A stretch of DNA of 64,000 bases from Histomonas meleagridis (lineage: Eukaryota; Parabasalia; Tritrichomonadida; Dientamoebidae). Positions within the stretch are counted from its first letter, which is position 1. Every line of letters starts with the position of its first letter. The notes under the pieces are model-generated. The model saw only the letters and a list, made by a program, of their open reading frames with translations, ran no database searches and was not told where the DNA came from. Shown here in pieces: positions 1 to 12,300 of the stretch. A program made the translations under genes and the position numbers. The stretch lies in assembly GCA_020186115.1 (NCBI GenBank), contig WSYJ01000060.1, positions 248,001 through 312,000 of the forward strand. The letters run 5' to 3'.

Positions 1-1139
1 TGAAGGAAGTTGACGACCTTCTTGATGCCGTTCCAAAGTTTCTTCCAGCTGAACTTGTTAGCAACTGGTGCTGAGTTGCTTCCGATAGAAATCTTAATCT
101 TGATCTTGTTACCAGCTTCATTTTCGAGTGTGATGCCTTGTGGTGTTTCTTCTTCATCTAAATCAACATCTGTGATTAAGTAATCACCGAGAACTGGTTG
201 TTCTTCGCCATCCTTAGTTGTGAGTTCGAGGTTTCCTCTGATGAGGTCAGCGACGAAGCAGATAACCTTCTTGACAACGTTCCAGATCTTGCTCCAGTTC
301 CACTTGTTATCATCATCTAAAACGACTGTATCGAAATCAGTGAGTGTTGTGTCAAGGATGATTTGTGTGCCTTGTTCGTTTTCAAGAACGATTTCCTTTG
401 GTTTGTTATCTTCTGTTAATTGGATGTCAATAACCTTGTAACCGTTGAATGAGAGACCTTCTTCTGTTTCCTCGAATGATTCGTCAATGAGAACGAAGAG
501 CTTTTGAAGGAAGTTGACGACCTTCTTGATACCGTTCCAAAGTTTCTTCCAGCTGAACTTGTTTGGAATAGCAGCATTGTTTGGTGAACCGATTTCGACG
601 TGGAAGATGATCTTGTTACCAGCAGCATTTTCGAGTTGGATGCCTTGTGGTTGGTCATTGTCATCTAATTTAACTTCTGTGATGGAGTAATCGCCGAATG
701 TAACTGTTTCTTCACCATCGACTGTTGAAAGTTCAAGGCTATTGCCTCTGATGAGATCAGCGACGAAGCAGATAACCTTCTTGACAACGTTCCAGATCTT
801 GCCCCAGTTCCATTTGTTTGATGCTGGTTCTTCAACATCACCGAAGTCAGCGATTTCAGTGTGAACAAGAACTTTAACACCATCATCGTTTTGGAGAACA
901 ATGTTTCTAACTTCATCATTATCATCTACTTGTACGTCAATAACTTTAAATCCATTGAATACTGGTTGGCCGTTTTCTTCATCGAATGATTCGTCAATGA
1001 GAACGAAGAGCTTTTGAAGGAAGTTAACGACCTTCTTAAGACCGTTCCAAATGCCTTTCCAGTTGATCTTGTTTGGAATTGGATCCTTGGAATTGTTTTC
1101 AACGCTTCCAATTAAAGCGAGGAAAAAGACAAATAACAT
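1..1139 (-). CDS. Tandem-repeat secreted protein (5' part; runs off the window)
   Basis: An open frame runs leftward from the ATG at 1139 to the window edge, so the C-terminus is missing. The N-terminus (MLFVFFLALIGS) looks like a short signal peptide. The rest alternates two related modules: type A (NKINWKGIWNGLKKVVNFLQ, then KLFVLIDESF) and type B (NKWNWGKIWNVVKKVICFVA, then DLIRGN). Each is followed by an acidic, beta-like stretch of about 50 residues. The A+B pair is repeated as a DNA block of about 504-510 bp, with equivalent points near 1, 505 and 1015. TCATT abuts the ATG, consistent with an Initiator and an almost absent 5' UTR. I do not recognise the family. Amphipathic W/K-rich helices suggest a secreted or membrane-interacting protein, which is inference only. 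Reading each repeat as a separate small gene is wrong, because one frame is open throughout. Confidence 0.75.
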   Translation of the reverse strand, partial: MLFVFFLALIGSVENNSKDPIPNKINWKGIWNGLKKVVNFLQKLFVLIDESFDEENGQPVFNGFKVIDVQVDDNDEVRNIVLQNDDGVKVLVHTEIADFGDVEEPASNKWNWGKIWNVVKKVICFVADLIRGNSLELSTVDGEETVTFGDYSITEVKLDDNDQPQGIQLENAAGNKIIFHVEIGSPNNAAIPNKFSWKKLWNGIKKVVNFLQKLFVLIDESFEETEEGLSFNGYKVIDIQLTEDNKPKEIVLENEQGTQIILDTTLTDFDTVVLDDDNKWNWSKIWNVVKKVICFVADLIRGNLELTTKDGEEQPVLGDYLITDVDLDEEETPQGITLENEAGNKIKIKISIGSNSAPVANKFSWKKLWNGIKKVVNFL

Positions 1140-1335
1140 AATGACAATTTGACATTTATTTGAGAGGACTCATATTTCACTCAGAATTTTGAATCATTCA
1201 ATTTCAAAGTTTTACGAGGCGGTTGAAAATTTGAGCTCACAAAGTTTGAACCCTTTTTTTTGGCACATTGCTTTTCAAAAGTGAAATTTCACTTGTCTTT
1301 TGACGATGACGTTAAAATAGGGTTGAAAAATCCAA

Positions 1336-1911
1336 ATGGAAGTGCAAATCAGTCAAAAACAACTAGAAGATCTTTACCATTGGATTGACACGATTCCATT
1401 GTCAAGGAAGAAAAAAAATCTTCCTAGAGATTTTTCTGATGCTGTATTGATGGCTGAAGTTATAGCACATTTTTTTCCAAATCTTGTTGATCTTTTTAAT
1501 TATGATCAAGGATTAAAAGTTGAGACAAAGGTGTATAATTGGAAAACTTTAAACACACGTGTCTTAAAAAAATTATCATATAATTTATCACCAGAAGTTA
1601 TAAATAATCTTGCAAATGCGAAACCTGGTGTAATAGAAAAGGTTCTTTTTGATGTCAGAAATGTTATAAATAATAAAATTGAACAAGACCAAAATCCATA
1701 TGCAGATTTGATTAGTGATAATTCCATAGAAGAAGAAATTGAATCTGCAAAACATGAAACAAATAGAAAGGTTCTTGAAGCAAAAATTAAAGAAGTTGAT
1801 GAACAAAATCAATATATCAAAGAACTTGAAGAAAAAATAAGTAATATTGAAAAATTGATACAGACCAAAGATGAAAAAATTTTTCAATTATCAGATAGAG
1901 CAAAACGATGA
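1336..1911 (+). CDS. SPEF1/CLAMP-like calponin-homology protein
   Basis: The 191-residue protein has an N-terminal CH domain of the SPEF1 type (about residues 5-105). Typical features are the LYxWIDTIPLSR start, DAVLMAEVIAHFFP and the NWKTLNTRVLKKL helix. A charged coiled coil follows (about 135-190). SPEF1 family members bind and bundle microtubules in axonemes and cortical arrays, so a role in the flagella or the axostyle/pelta cytoskeleton is the natural inference. The length is short for the family but complete, with ATG and TGA in place. A TCACTTG motif lies about 45 bp upstream. The nearby DZIP1-like gene (3388-4248) is also ciliary, although gene order in protists is weak evidence for shared function. 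Confidence 0.85.
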   Translation: MEVQISQKQLEDLYHWIDTIPLSRKKKNLPRDFSDAVLMAEVIAHFFPNLVDLFNYDQGLKVETKVYNWKTLNTRVLKKLSYNLSPEVINNLANAKPGVIEKVLFDVRNVINNKIEQDQNPYADLISDNSIEEEIESAKHETNRKVLEAKIKEVDEQNQYIKELEEKISNIEKLIQTKDEKIFQLSDRAKR

Positions 1912-2059
1912 AAAATACATTTCATAATATTTTGTAATAAATCATATAACTACATATATTTTTAGCAATTGAGAAATACGCGATATAAATCGTGAAAAAG
2001 CGAATTAGAAAAGAAATATGTTGAGATTTTTTGGTGTATAATGAAATGAGAAATGTCAT

Positions 2060-3409
2060 ATGAATTACAAGCGAACTGCAAAAAAGAAATTTTTTCATGA
2101 AGAAATCAGAGCCATAACAAATCATGAAGAAACAAATGAATCAGATCTTCCAGCATACAGAGAAGATGATTTAGCATTTACCAAAATTCAACTCCCAATT
2201 TTGGTCAATAACATTATTAATAGAAATGATGTCGAAAATACAATTACATATCTTTCAAAACTCACACAGCAAAAGTCATTTGCGTTAAATGATTTACTAA
2301 TAGATGAAAATTTTTTAGCTCCATTATCAGAAATAATTACAAATTCCGATTATCCAGCTGAAATATCGGTTTATTTAATAATTTTTCTTCATAATATATG
2401 GTATTATTCAAAACTTAATACACCAAATGTTTTTCATCCTAATTTAATTATTGCTTTCACAACTTTCTACTCATCTGAAAATCCTGTCATATTATCATAT
2501 GCATACCATGCAACACTCATTTTAATTGATCATAGCTATAACTTTATACCTCTTCTAATTGAAAATGGAATAATTGATTCAATCGGTTGCTTTATTTCAA
2601 ATAACGAAAATGACAAAGACTCTTTTCGGCCCATTCATATTATTTATGATTTTTACAAATACTTTGGCGAAAACAACGAAATTCTTGATCCATTAATACC
2701 TTATTTTGCTAAATTCATTACAAGTCAACATGTTCCCCTTCGGGAAATGTCTACGCTTTGTATGGAACATGTCTTGAAATCGGAGCGATCTTTTCAATTT
2801 GCAATGACAATACCAGATATACTCGAATTTTTTAAAAACGCCCAACTCCTTCGCCTCTTGTCTCAATCTGAGTCACTCTACCAGTGTTATATTTTTCTCT
2901 TTAAACATGGTGTTAATGAAATTTTTGTTGACACTTTTTTTGATGAGTTGCGAGAAACCGTTAAAAAATCCATCGATGAGAACAATCTGATTTACAGCAT
3001 TTATGAGTTCATTCGGCTAATTCTGCCTAATTATTGGAATGTTCTTAAGAACTATGGTTTTATTGATTTTTTCCTTGAAACTACACAAGACAGATGTACT
3101 GAGCTGAAACTTGAATTCATTTCTTGTCTTGCAACATATGCATTGTCAGTTGATAATGCCGAGTTATTAGAATTTGGACAAAAAGGCGGATTTGAAGCTA
3201 TAATCGAAATTATATATATCGGATATTCTCCTTATTTTTCGGTTTTCTTGAAAAGTTTGATTCGATTCTTGGCACTTGATAATTCTTTCGTTGAATTAGG
3301 AAATAATATTCAAATTCAAGATGCAATGGAGAGTATTGATACGGATGAACAGGAAATTCAAGAGTTGAAACAAAATATTTTGTCATATTATGTGGAATCA
3401 GAAGAATAG
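2060..3409 (+). CDS. Armadillo-like helical repeat protein
   Basis: This 449-residue protein starts with a basic stretch (KRTAKKK) and is then almost entirely alpha-helical repeats resembling diverged ARM/HEAT units, for example LPILVNNIINRNDVENTITYL and GFIDFFLETTQD. The basic N-terminus followed by ARM-like repeats recalls importin-alpha (IBB plus ARM), but I see no convincing IBB motif or the usual W/N ladder. The safe call is ARM-like protein, possibly a very divergent importin-alpha. A TCAT Initiator-like site overlaps the start codon. Its 3' end overlaps the convergent DZIP1-like gene by 22 bp (3388-3409), so the two transcripts must overlap. Confidence 0.7.
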   Translation: MNYKRTAKKKFFHEEIRAITNHEETNESDLPAYREDDLAFTKIQLPILVNNIINRNDVENTITYLSKLTQQKSFALNDLLIDENFLAPLSEIITNSDYPAEISVYLIIFLHNIWYYSKLNTPNVFHPNLIIAFTTFYSSENPVILSYAYHATLILIDHSYNFIPLLIENGIIDSIGCFISNNENDKDSFRPIHIIYDFYKYFGENNEILDPLIPYFAKFITSQHVPLREMSTLCMEHVLKSERSFQFAMTIPDILEFFKNAQLLRLLSQSESLYQCYIFLFKHGVNEIFVDTFFDELRETVKKSIDENNLIYSIYEFIRLILPNYWNVLKNYGFIDFFLETTQDRCTELKLEFISCLATYALSVDNAELLEFGQKGGFEAIIEIIYIGYSPYFSVFLKSLIRFLALDNSFVELGNNIQIQDAMESIDTDEQEIQELKQNILSYYVESEE

Positions 3410-4248
3410 AAAAAATCACTCGAAGATAATTCGTTTTCGTTTGTTAATAAAAATTCATCTGATGACATTTGTGTGACTTTCTTTAATGAAAAAGATGATG
3501 TCGTTGATCGTATAGACATTTGTTCTTGATTTGAAATTTCTGAAAGTGAATCAAATTTCAACTTAGAAGTATATAACATATCAGAGCTATTCATGGAACT
3601 ATCAGAAATAACTTCCATTTGTGATTCTTCGATGAGATCTGGCTTTTGAATTTTTCTGAAAGATTGATTTTTATGTGGTTTGTTTTGATTGTGCTGCTTT
3701 TTCCTTGGTTCTTTTGTGATTTGATGAGGGTTTATTCCTTTGTTTCGAATTGATTTCCATTTTAGAAATATTTCAGAATGTTTTCTTTCAATATGTTTAT
3801 CAAGATATTTGATACTGCTAAAAGATCTGGAACAAATTGGACATTTTTCAATTTGTTTTAATTGGTTCTTTAAAAGATTTTGGGATTTTTGATTATATTT
3901 TTTAAGTGAATGTATTTTTTGTTTTGCTAAAGAAAGCTCTGATTCAGATGTTGTTAATTTATTTAACAGACGCTTTTGAACATTGCTCATTAAAATTAAT
4001 GAAACCTGGAGAATTCGACAAAGTTTTCGAGATAACGGATGTGATAAAATCGATGAATCAGAATTAGAGAGATCTAGTCCAACAAAGTTTGTTAAAAATG
4101 GTTGGATTCTGGTTATATCACCAGATTTTAAAATCAAATCTAGATCAATTGAAGATACAACAGACCAATCAATTAGCTCATCAAAGTTTGTGGTAGGAGT
4201 CTGACCTATTGAGACTGGTATAATTGGTAGAAGAACAGATCCCCACAT
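3388..4248 (-). CDS. DZIP1-like zinc-finger protein
   Basis: The 286-residue protein has an N-terminal region like the Dzip-like domain: DWSVVSSIDLDLILKSGDI, then a helical region ending near residue 95. A coiled coil follows (about 95-135), then one C2H2 finger with C136, C139, H152 and H157, and a Ser-rich, low-complexity tail. DZIP1 proteins act at the basal body/transition zone in ciliogenesis, and this order (N-domain, coil, single finger) is characteristic. The tail is shorter than in animals. TCACCTTTTT lies directly before the ATG on the minus strand. The stop codon lies inside the end of the convergent gene. Confidence 0.75.
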   Translation of the reverse strand: MWGSVLLPIIPVSIGQTPTTNFDELIDWSVVSSIDLDLILKSGDITRIQPFLTNFVGLDLSNSDSSILSHPLSRKLCRILQVSLILMSNVQKRLLNKLTTSESELSLAKQKIHSLKKYNQKSQNLLKNQLKQIEKCPICSRSFSSIKYLDKHIERKHSEIFLKWKSIRNKGINPHQITKEPRKKQHNQNKPHKNQSFRKIQKPDLIEESQMEVISDSSMNSSDMLYTSKLKFDSLSEISNQEQMSIRSTTSSFSLKKVTQMSSDEFLLTNENELSSSDFFYSSDST

Positions 4249-4258
4249 AAAAAGGTGA
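4249..4258 (-). promoter_or_regulatory. Initiator-like element of the DZIP1-like gene
   Basis: On the minus strand the sequence reads TCACCTTTTT and abuts the ATG at 4248. It fits the trichomonad Initiator pattern TCA-Py-(T/A/C) and would leave a 5' UTR of under ten bases. Confidence 0.5.
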
Positions 4259-4777
4259 ATTGGATTAACGTATTTAAACGTTCGGTAATAAAAAAAAGTT
4301 AATCACTGAACTGCATTTTTTACTTTAATAATATTGCTTCTTTATCATGCTTTTAAATTTGATGGCACATACTTAATCTTGACTTGTTACCAAAAAATAT
4401 TTATCCAGTGTCCCTTAATTAACACTTTTCTGATTTATACAGCATGTATTATCAGAAAAATTAGGCAAATGCAAAATTAAGAAAGATATTTGGTTCCTTC
4501 TGAATAAAATTTATAAATAAAAAATAATTGAGAATTTTTGCTATGGCAATAAGACTAAAATTCAAAAGAAACATATATAAAATTGATAGTGAATTTATCT
4601 AATCTGTTAAACAATTTTTATACATCGAATGAAACGATAAAATAATATGCAAAGTATAAACTTTTTAACTTAGTCAGATTGCATATTTTAACATCACATG
4701 TTTTTTACGAGCATTCAAAAGGAAAGATTGAATGGTTGTAAAATAACATTTTGATAGGCCTAAACCATCGTCATAAA
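4259..4777. other. Intergenic, AT-rich
   Basis: About 520 bp with no sustained frame on either strand. It lies between the divergent starts of the DZIP1-like gene and the decayed BspA-like gene. I see no repeat or RNA-like structure. Confidence 0.5.
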
Positions 4778-6156
4778 ATGAATTCAAGACAGAAGCATTT
4801 GAAACATTCAGCCCAAGTACTCTTACAATAACTTTTTTAGAAGATTTGGAACAAAGCTCTAATTATAAAGATCAAATAAAACATATTATAATTGAGAACG
4901 GTGTTGAAAATATTACATTTAATGATTTTAACTTTTTTACCTCTTTAATAACAATAGCAATTGGTAATTCAGTACGTTCAATTGAATATAGCCCTTTTGT
5001 GAGGCTTGTAAACCTTGAAATGATTAATGTATCTGAAGAAAACTTATTATTCAAGTGATACTAATGGAATTCTTTATGAAAAACATTTTAAATCATTGTT
5101 TTTTGTCCATTTGCAATGCCAATTAACTCTTTTATCATTCCAAATTCGGTAAATTCAATTGGTGATTCTGCATTTTATTCATGTAAAACATTAACAATTA
5201 TTACAATTACATGTTCAGTTACGTTAATTGGAACTGATGTATTTTGTCAATGAGATAATTTAGAAATACTCATCATTAACGAAGGTGTAAAAGCAATTGG
5301 AAATTTTTCATTTTACTATTGTTCATCATTAGCAAATATTACGGTTCCAAATTCAGTTTCTTCAATTGGAATGTCTGCATTTCGTGAATGCGATAAATTA
5401 AAAGCAATTATCATTGGTCAAGGTGTAACAGAAATTCAAAATTCTGAAATCTTGTTCATCATTAACAAATATTGCAATTCCGGATTCAGTAACTTCAATT
5501 GGAGTTGAAGCATTTCGTGGATGCAATGATTTGGAAACAGTTATCATTGATGCATATAATGGAACAACATTTGGAGGACTTAATGTGTCAAAGGATCATC
5601 AGTTGGAAAATGCGAACAATATCTCTGGCCGACGCACGCATTCGCGAAAACAAATACATTCACTAAGTCAAATGCATTCACTAAATCAAATGCATTCACT
5701 GCATCATATATTTTGAGTGGAACATTTTCATATACATTTACTTTATATATAACTCAATCGTTAAAATTTCATTCATTTATATCGAATACAATCTTTAATA
5801 CGATAATTAATTCATTTTCCACATATATTTATACTGAGTTTCTTTTTTATGGATACACAGTTCATAGATACTCCACATATTATTTGTATTATTCAAATTT
5901 CTTTACTATTCCACAAATTGATTCACAAATAAATAATAAATTACCAATGAATTTGTTAATTGGTATAATTTGTTGTTCAGTTATTGTGATTCTTTTAATT
6001 ATTGGAATTATTATTTTTGTTATTCATAAAAGTAAAAAATTAAATACAAAAGAAATGTCATGTGAATCATCAGATAATTTAAATCAAAGTGAACAATTAA
6101 ATAAAAATTTCGATAAATATATTGGAAATGATAATGATCAATGGATAAAAGAATAA
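4778..6156 (+). pseudogene. BspA-like leucine-rich-repeat surface protein, decayed
   Basis: In three shifting frames the region encodes typical BspA/TpLRR phrases: an AF...STLTITFLEDL segment, VENITFNDFNFFTSLITIAI, and repeated units of the form 'pnSVssIGmsAFreCdkLkaIiIgqGVtei'. These are followed from about 5713 by a Thr/Ser/Tyr-rich stretch, one membrane helix (about 5960-6025, LIGIICCSVIVILLIIGIII) and a short cytoplasmic tail ending at 6156. Stops and frame changes occur near 5056, 5250, 5440 and 5715. The ATG at 4778 is itself out of frame with the first repeats. In trichomonads BspA-like proteins are surface molecules in very large families, and this copy is dead by inspection. The last 147 codons are still open, so a short membrane peptide could be made, but there is no evidence for it. 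Confidence 0.8.
5651..5704 (+). repeat. Three tandem 18-bp repeats in the BspA-like relic
   Basis: Three head-to-tail copies of an 18-bp unit (caaatgcattcactaaat with small changes) encode a QMHSLN-like hexapeptide within the decayed gene. They look like slippage expansion. Confidence 0.85.
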
Positions 6157-6344
6157 TAAAAGTAATGTTTTGCGGTAGCTTAAGTTCATGAGAAATGAAA
6201 CATATGAATAAAATCTTTTTCATGATAAAATTTTTTATTATTATTAATGAAACAAAACGACATTATTTTGGGAACGTCAAGCGACCGTTATTACACCGAT
6301 ACCAAAACTCTAACAGACCTGTTCAATTTCAAGTGTTCAGCCAA

Positions 6345-9300
6345 ATGACAGATCCTTCATACCAAAATCTTACATATGATTTAATAACATTAAACTTACC
6401 TAACAGTAAACAATTAGTTCTCCTTGAAGAGGTAAAAAAGGTTCCGTCTGAACAAGTTCAAAAATTAACAGATTACATCGTTACTATTTGGAAAAAATAT
6501 CCTCTTCACCAAGAGGGTCTTCGTATTCTTCGTATTTTGAGTTCATTAAATGGTTTTGATAAATCTAAAATTGTACCTATAATATTTGAAATATTAAATA
6601 TTATTGATAAGTCAAAGAAAGACCATCAATTTCTCTCTGCTTGTCGCTATGCATCCAAAATTTTAACAGTTAATGACATTCCATCAAAACCAACACTTCC
6701 TGTTTTTACTGTAATCCGTTTTATGAAAATAAATGATGAGTCATCACTTACAAAGTTTGCAGAAGAATTTGCTGAATGCCTTACAAAGGTCACCGATCTC
6801 CAACTTCCGTCATTTCATTATGCACATGCATTTTCTCTTTATCTTCCAAAAGATATTTACATGAAAACAGTAATTCCCCGTTTTGAACGTCAACTCCTTC
6901 GTGGCTCAGCTTCATTTCTTCCTGTTTGTACATACACACTACCTGAGATTGATCTTCCAGTTAATGAGAAATCAGCAGCATATACAATGTTATCAGAAAT
7001 ATCATCAAAAGGTTCAAACTCACAGTCACTTAAACTTATTCAGCATTGTTCAAAATGTTTTAATACTAATGAACTTTTTTCAGCATCATTACGCCTTTTG
7101 ACATCAGCTAACAACATTGAATCCAAAGTTGCGCTTAGCTCAGTAATTTCCAAGTTTGACTCAAGAAAATTAACAGGTGATTCATTACAAGAAGTTTATA
7201 ATCGTATTAAATCAGAACAAAACGCCGAAATTCAATCTAATTTAATCTTATCACTTAAGAACAAGGCCGATGAGTCATTTGACTTCATAAAATCAATTAA
7301 AATAACATCCGCTAATATTGACGCAGTCTGTGATGTTCTCATTAATTCAACAAAACAAAATGAAATTGTTGAATTCTTAAGACCATTATTTGGTTTATCT
7401 CCTTCTTCAGTTGCAAGAGTAATATTACAAAAAGGTTTCGAAAAATTAAGTAATGAAGAATTATCAAGTGTTATTTCGCAAACAAAGAATATTTCCGCAA
7501 GATTTGAAGCATTAATTCTTGATAATCAAATGGATAAATGCATTGAAATGATATCAAAGTCAACAATTCAATACATGCCGATAGCATTAACGTTCTCGCC
7601 GACCGTTTTGAAGCCGTTTATATATTCAATGATTTATTCCGAGGCGGTTTCAAACAAAGTGTTAATTCAATTTAAACATATCGTAAAGAATTCAAAACAG
7701 AATTTTGATGAAATAACATTAGCAATATTTTGTCCAGAAACTACAAAGCCTGAAATTGTACCAAAGCTTTTAGAATTAATACCAATTCGAGGAAAACTTG
7801 CAGGAGATGCATTATCATATGCAGGATTTACTAAAGAACAACATGAATATGTCAAGAACACATTTGATAAATATTTTGAAGATCCACTTTCAGAAGAAGA
7901 CACATTAATATTATTAAACAATGAACAAAACGAAGTCTTTGAAAAGCATTCATCAGCGGAAAAATACAATGAAATAAAAGAAGAAATATTACATCCAACA
8001 GCGAAATCGAATTTACCACAACTCAAGAAACAAATTGAAAAAGTTAAAGTTAAAACAATTACAAATCAACAACAAATTCGACAAAACTTAAATCAAACTA
8101 AAGTTAAACCAATTAAAGATTGTGTTAACTTATTAATATCACATTATCATAACTTAAAACGTCCAGTCACAGCATCATTAACAACATTTACATCTGATTT
8201 AATTAAGTTACGCGAGAATGAAATCTTTTATGATATCATTAATGAATGTCTTTTATCAAGTTTCAATCGAGTTAATGCATTTCGATCAATACCTAAAACT
8301 ATATTACAAATATTAACCACAAATAATGAAGATATTGATTCTAATTTATTAAATTATTTAATTCCAAGTAATAAATTAACAGATGTATTATTACATTTAA
8401 TCTCAAGTGATTTACCAGCATTACTTAATAGTGAATTCCGATCTAAATTATGTGATACAGAAGCAATTACATCAGAGACAAACATTGAAATATTATTACC
8501 GATTTATCTTGAACATTCGAATATTAGTGATGACATTTTAGAGTTTGCAATAGCAATGTGTGTTGATATATCAGCAACACGATTAAAAGTAGCATTTGAA
8601 CATTTATTAGATGATAATGAAATGATTCGAATCTGTTCATTAAATTGTATTGCAGTATCTAATTTTGATGTTCCTATAACATCGAAATTAGTTTGTATAT
8701 TTAATATTTGTGGCGTTTCTAATCAAATGGCATTAGATTTAATGGAAAGAATTAATGCACCAAAATTAGAACCAAATGAAATTATTAATAATTATTTAGA
8801 ATTATTTAATATTAATTCCAAAGATTTGGCATTAACACGTGATATAGGTATATCATTTGGATTAATGATGGAAGAACATAAAGAATTAGCATTACGATTC
8901 TTAATTTCTTTATATAAGAAGAACATTGAAAAGACAGAAGTCTTTAATATACCAAAACAAAATAATGTTCGATTAGCTATATCATATTCATTTTTACAAT
9001 TAAAACCAATGTCAACTGAATCAATTGATTTTGTTTCACTTGTAACATTAAAAGATTCAATTGATACAGTACGTAAAAACATGACTGAAGTTTGTGAATA
9101 TTATATTAAATCATATAAGAAAGAAGATTTATCACATTTATTTAACTTATTCTTTGACCCATTAAATTTACCACCAGTTTCATCAATTGAAAACAATAGA
9201 TTAAGAATTTGTTTATGTCATTTATGTAATAAAATCCTTGAAATTGATCCACAATTTTCAGATCAATTTTTAGATTCATTAATTAATTATAATATTCGTT

Positions 9301-12300
9301 CACCTGATGATGACTTACGAGAAATATGTGCTAAATATATATCAAAAATAGCCAAAAAGAAATCAGCTGAAATTCCATCAATGATTGAGAAACTTTTATT
9401 AACACGTTCATCATTAAATAAACCAGAAAAGTTACAAGGATTTGGTTATGCATATTCTGCATTAATTCATGCGCAAGGTGTCGCATCATTAAAGAAAGAT
9501 GTATTTAATTTTACTGATGAATTATCTAATTCAAAGAATGAAAATGATCGACAAATTGTTTGTTATATCTTTGCTGGTTTATCTTATATGTTTGGAGCAA
9601 TATTAGAGCCTTCATTACCTCGAATTTTACCTGTCTTATTACAATCATTTGGTGATAAATTCGAATCTGTCCGTGTTGCAGGTTCAAAAGCTATACAATC
9701 AATCATTAAAAACTTAACACATGCATGTGTCGAAAGAGTTTTACCTTATGCATTAGAAAAAGTAGAAAATGATGATTCATGGAGAATTCAACATACTGCT
9801 ATATTACTTGTAGATTCAGTATTAAATGCTAATCCACGTAATATTAGTAAATTTGTACCAAATATTGTAAATTCATTAAGTAAAGCAGTGAAAAGTGCAG
9901 TAAGTCAAGTTAGAGAAGCAGCTTTGTTAACTATGGATAGAATTAAATCTTCAATAACTAATGAATCAGTTAATGAAATATTCCCATTCTTAATTAATGC
10001 TATATCACATCCTAAAACATTAGAAATAGCATTAGAAAAGATATCACATTTAAACCTTACACAAAAACTTGATAATTCATCATTATCACTAATTATACCT
10101 ATAGTAATTAATGGTTGTCAATCAACTAACATGAATACAAAAACAAATTCATATAAAATTTTAGGTAATTTACCATTAATTTCAATGGATGGAGCACTTT
10201 CACAATTTGCTGATTTATTAATTAAACCATTATTAGATGGTGTATCAGATCCATCACCAAATTTACGTGCTATAGCAGCATCATCATTATCTTCAATAGT
10301 TTCATGTTTCGATCAAGACAAATATGATGAAATTATTAATAAACTCTTAAATGAAATGACACAAAAGAAGACATTTGCAGAAAGACAAGGTAATGCACAA
10401 GCTATAGCATCATTAATCAAGACTAAAGGTATTGATCAACTTAAACAACAACTTCAACAATTTGTTAATTTAGCAGAACATGGAGAAACATTAAGTGTTC
10501 GAGAAGGTTATGTATCATTATTAGGATTTTTATCACATTTCTTTGGAGAAGACTTCTCAGATTGTTATAATATTACAATTGATGCTGTATTAAATGCATG
10601 TGCAGATCCTAATGATCAAATTAGAACAGTTGGTTTAAGATCAGCTTCATTAATTACAAAGGCATTTTCTAAATCTAATCCACAATTAATATTAACTCCA
10701 TATTTCAGTTGTGCAATGAAAGAAAATTGGAGACAAAGACTTTGTGCAGTTAATTTCATGAAAAGTTTTGTATATGCTATAGCAGGTATGACCGAAGCAG
10801 ATGAAAAAGGTATTCGAGAAATTGGAGAAATGCTTGAAACATTAGAAACCCAAGTCTCGAAAGATGTATTATATCCAGCATTATTAACATTATTTATCTT
10901 ATCAGCAGATCCAGTACCTACTGTAAGTAATGAAGCACAATTAGTCTGGAGACAAATCATACCAAATACTGGACAATTCTTAAGAGGTGTAATGAATATA
11001 TTATTAGAACGTATTCATGCATTTACTTGTAGTGAATTTGAAGTCGTACGTACTGTAGGTGCTTGTGCTATGGCATTAGGAGTTAAACGACTTAAAACTA
11101 AATTCTTAACTGAATGTTTCAAATCAATTGAAACACAATTACAAGAAGATGATATTGATTGTGTACATGGGGCAATATTATGTATCCATATGTTATGTGA
11201 TTTATTAAGTCAAGATGATAAAATGCGCGCATGTACGATATTAGCACCTTATTTATCATCACCTTATGAACAAGTACGTAATGAAGCACTTCAAGCATTT
11301 GTTGAAATGCGTGATTCGATAGGTGAACAAGGTGCTAAAGAAGTATCAACTAATTTAGTTAAATATGTATTTAATAAGGCAGAAGAACAAGGTGACGTCT
11401 GTTCTTTATCTGGTTTATTAAATATTATTGGTCATCATGCAATGGTTGAATTAACACGTAAAATATTACAAAGACCTGTTGATGATAAACGCCCTGAAAT
11501 TGCTTATAATTTAACATATGCTTCAGGAAGTGCATTAGATAGTATAATGCCTACTTTCGCAGAACGTATGATATCTATGTCTGCACATCCTTCTACTGAA
11601 GAAGAAGGTTTAATTGCATTAAATATTGCTAAACGAGTCATCGATGCATTAGATAACACTAAGAAAGAAATCTTTGCGTCGAAACTTGTCGAAAATATGC
11701 GAAATCAACAACCACAAAATCGACGCGCTTCGATATTAATTGCTTCACATTTATTAGAAGAAGAATGTGAAAAGTTTAATCAAATCGTATCAGTATTAGT
11801 ACGAGCTATCATTTATTTATTAGATGATCCTTTAGATGACATTCAAATCGAAGCAATTAAATCAATTAAAATTGTCGGAGAAAAATTTAATGTTAATGAT
11901 GTACCAAAATTAATCAAAGAAATTTGTGATACACTTGAATCAATATGTTCTGTATCTGATGTTAGAGCATTTGATAAACCAGAATCATTCGAAGCATTAA
12001 ATCTATTGATCGAAGCAGCATTCGAAACTTCGGATCAAGTCGCAATAGAATCCGCTTGTACGATAATTGCTACTGTTGTGCCACAACTTTTGGAATCGCC
12101 AATAGCTACACGTAAGTTATTAGCGAGATGTGTATATCAATTACAAATATTTAATGATCCAAATGTCCAAATGAAGATATTAAAGGCTTCAAGAGCTTTG
12201 TTTGAGAAATCTGCGTCACAAAGACAAATGTTAGTTAACTCATTACCAACTGCTTATATCCGATTGTTTAGAAGTGGCGTCTTGTCTATCCAAACTATAG

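Noticed and set aside
1-1139. Three or more separate small minus-strand genes (416-664, 665-925, 926-1111)
   Set aside because: These frames start at internal, out-of-frame positions in a repeat. A single frame with a signal-like start covers the whole region.
6195-6344. Upstream ATG at 6195 as the GCN1 start
   Set aside because: The 50 residues it adds are low-complexity and unlike any GCN1 N-terminus; 6345 gives a better start, though this is not proven.
7667-8026. Minus-strand frame inside GCN1
   Set aside because: Antisense shadow of a clearly conserved HEAT-repeat gene. The same holds for the frames at 8792-9082, 10616-10960 and 12881-13204.
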